In this document: positions 5,681 to 6,455 of the stretch, in pieces
How the letters are laid out: every line of letters starts with the position of its first letter
Position numbering within the stretch: position 1 is the stretch's first letter
NCBI GenBank assembly: GCA_027489835.1
Contig: JAIXZF010000110.1
Location: 1-6,455 of the forward strand
From: Hyphomicrobiales bacterium
Lineage (GTDB): Bacteria; Pseudomonadota; Alphaproteobacteria; Rhizobiales; Beijerinckiaceae
DNA: 6,455 nucleotides
Reading direction: 5' to 3'
Position numbers and translations under genes: made by a program
Notes under the pieces: model-generated
The model's database searches: none
Told to the model about the DNA's origin: nothing
Seen by the model: only the letters and a program-made list of their open reading frames with translations

Positions 5681-6455
5681 TGTCCCGCGCCGCCTCCGTC
5701 AAGTTCATCGACGTCTCGAAGTTCTACGGCAGCGTCGGAGCTGTGAAGAACGTGTCGTTCGAGGTGCAGGCTGGCACGCTGGTGACCCTTCTCGGGCCCT
5801 CGGGCTGCGGCAAGACCACGACGCTTAGGCTGGTGGCTGGGCTGGAGCTGGCCACCTCTGGCCGGATCCTGATCGGAGACGAGGACGTGACCCGCCTGGG
5901 AGCGGCCGAGCGTGACGTCTCGATGGTGTTCCAGAGCTATGCGCTGTTCCCGCACATGAACGTTCTCGACAACGTGATGTACGGGCCGCTGGCCTCGGGC
6001 GCGCGGCGAGGCGAAGCCGAGGAGATGGCACGGGAAAAGCTGAAACTCGTGGGACTCGCCGGCTTCGAGTCGCGGTTGCCGTCCGAACTTTCCGGAGGCC
6101 AGCAGCAGCGCGTTGCCGTGGCGCGCGCCATCGTGCTCGAGCCGCGCGTGCTGCTCTTCGACGAGCCCCTGTCAAACCTCGATGCCAAGCTGCGCCGCAA
6201 GGTGCGCGACGACATCCGCGACCTGCAGCAGAGGCTGGGGCTGACGGTGCTGTACGTGACCCATGACCAGCAGGAGGCGCTCGCCGTCTCCGACAAGGTC
6301 ATCGTGATGGACAACGCCAGGATCGCGCAGGAGGGCGCGCCGGAGGATCTCTACGAGCGTCCGCGCAGCCGCTTCCTTGCCGATTTCATCGGCGAGGCGA
6401 ACATCATCGAGGGCAGTTTCAGGGTCGTGGACGGCCGCACGCTGTTCAGCGCCGC
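5680..6455 (+). CDS. ABC transporter ATP-binding protein (FbpC/PotA type), N-terminal part (cut by window edge)
   Basis: Cytoplasmic ATPase that powers the importer. The 258 complete codons in the window contain the whole nucleotide-binding domain: Walker A GPSGCGKT (39-46), Q-loop Gln in VFQSYALFPH (Q85), ABC signature LSGGQQQR (137-144), Walker B LLFDEP with catalytic E162 (158-163), D-loop SNLD (165-168) and switch His in VTHDQQEA (H195). After residue about 240 (FIGEANIIEG) the C-terminal TOBE-type regulatory domain begins and runs off the window. Family members are about 340-370 residues. The ATG at 5680 shares its A with the TGA stop of the permease gene, indicating translational coupling, and CGGAG (5668-5672) lies seven bases upstream. 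All catalytic residues are intact. Sequence alone cannot separate iron, polyamine, phosphonate and sugar-phosphate ATPases of this family. Confidence 0.95.
   Translation, partial: MSRAASVKFIDVSKFYGSVGAVKNVSFEVQAGTLVTLLGPSGCGKTTTLRLVAGLELATSGRILIGDEDVTRLGAAERDVSMVFQSYALFPHMNVLDNVMYGPLASGARRGEAEEMAREKLKLVGLAGFESRLPSELSGGQQQRVAVARAIVLEPRVLLFDEPLSNLDAKLRRKVRDDIRDLQQRLGLTVLYVTHDQQEALAVSDKVIVMDNARIAQEGAPEDLYERPRSRFLADFIGEANIIEGSFRVVDGRTLFSA

Noticed and set aside
2477..6455. Annotation of the transporter as ferric iron uptake (FbpABC)
   Set aside because: The superfamily fits, but the binding protein lacks the adjacent tyrosine iron ligands and the neighbours are polyol/phosphate enzymes, not iron genes.

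Overview
The window is GC-rich, compactly coded DNA with C/G-ending codons and strong GGAGG-type Shine-Dalgarno sites. The proteins have an alphaproteobacterial look, probably Hyphomicrobiales/Rhizobiales. This assignment is by impression, because no rRNA or other marker gene is present. There are no mobile elements, tRNAs, CRISPR arrays or obvious repeats.

Layout. Bases 1-465 (minus strand) hold the N-terminal 155 codons of a short-chain dehydrogenase/reductase (SDR), cut by the left edge. A 136-bp divergent intergenic region (466-601) follows and carries a small inverted repeat. Five genes then run on the plus strand, tightly packed as one probable operon: an inositol 2-dehydrogenase-like Gfo/Idh/MocA oxidoreductase (602-1594), an inositol-monophosphatase-family phosphatase (1596-2435), a periplasmic substrate-binding protein (2477-3520), a fused two-domain ABC permease (3539-5680) and its ATPase (5680 to beyond the right edge). 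The junctions are a 1-nt gap, a 41-nt gap, an 18-nt gap and a 1-nt overlap.

How the genes fit together. The transporter belongs to the family usually auto-annotated as ferric iron uptake (FbpABC/AfuABC). The binding protein, however, lacks the adjacent Tyr pair of ferric-binding proteins and has a His-Asp pair where I would place it. That is closer to what I recall of AfuA, which binds sugar phosphates. Co-transcription with a phosphatase of the inositol monophosphatase family and an IolG-like dehydrogenase suggests a pathway in which a phosphorylated polyol (an inositol phosphate or hexose phosphate) is imported intact, dephosphorylated in the cytoplasm and oxidised by an NAD-dependent dehydrogenase. 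The divergent SDR could act on the same pathway. The substrate is inferred from domains and gene order only.

A recurring detail is that three of the five operon genes appear to start with TTG behind purine-rich Shine-Dalgarno sites. For the first of them, the upstream in-frame ATG (557) is probably not the real start.
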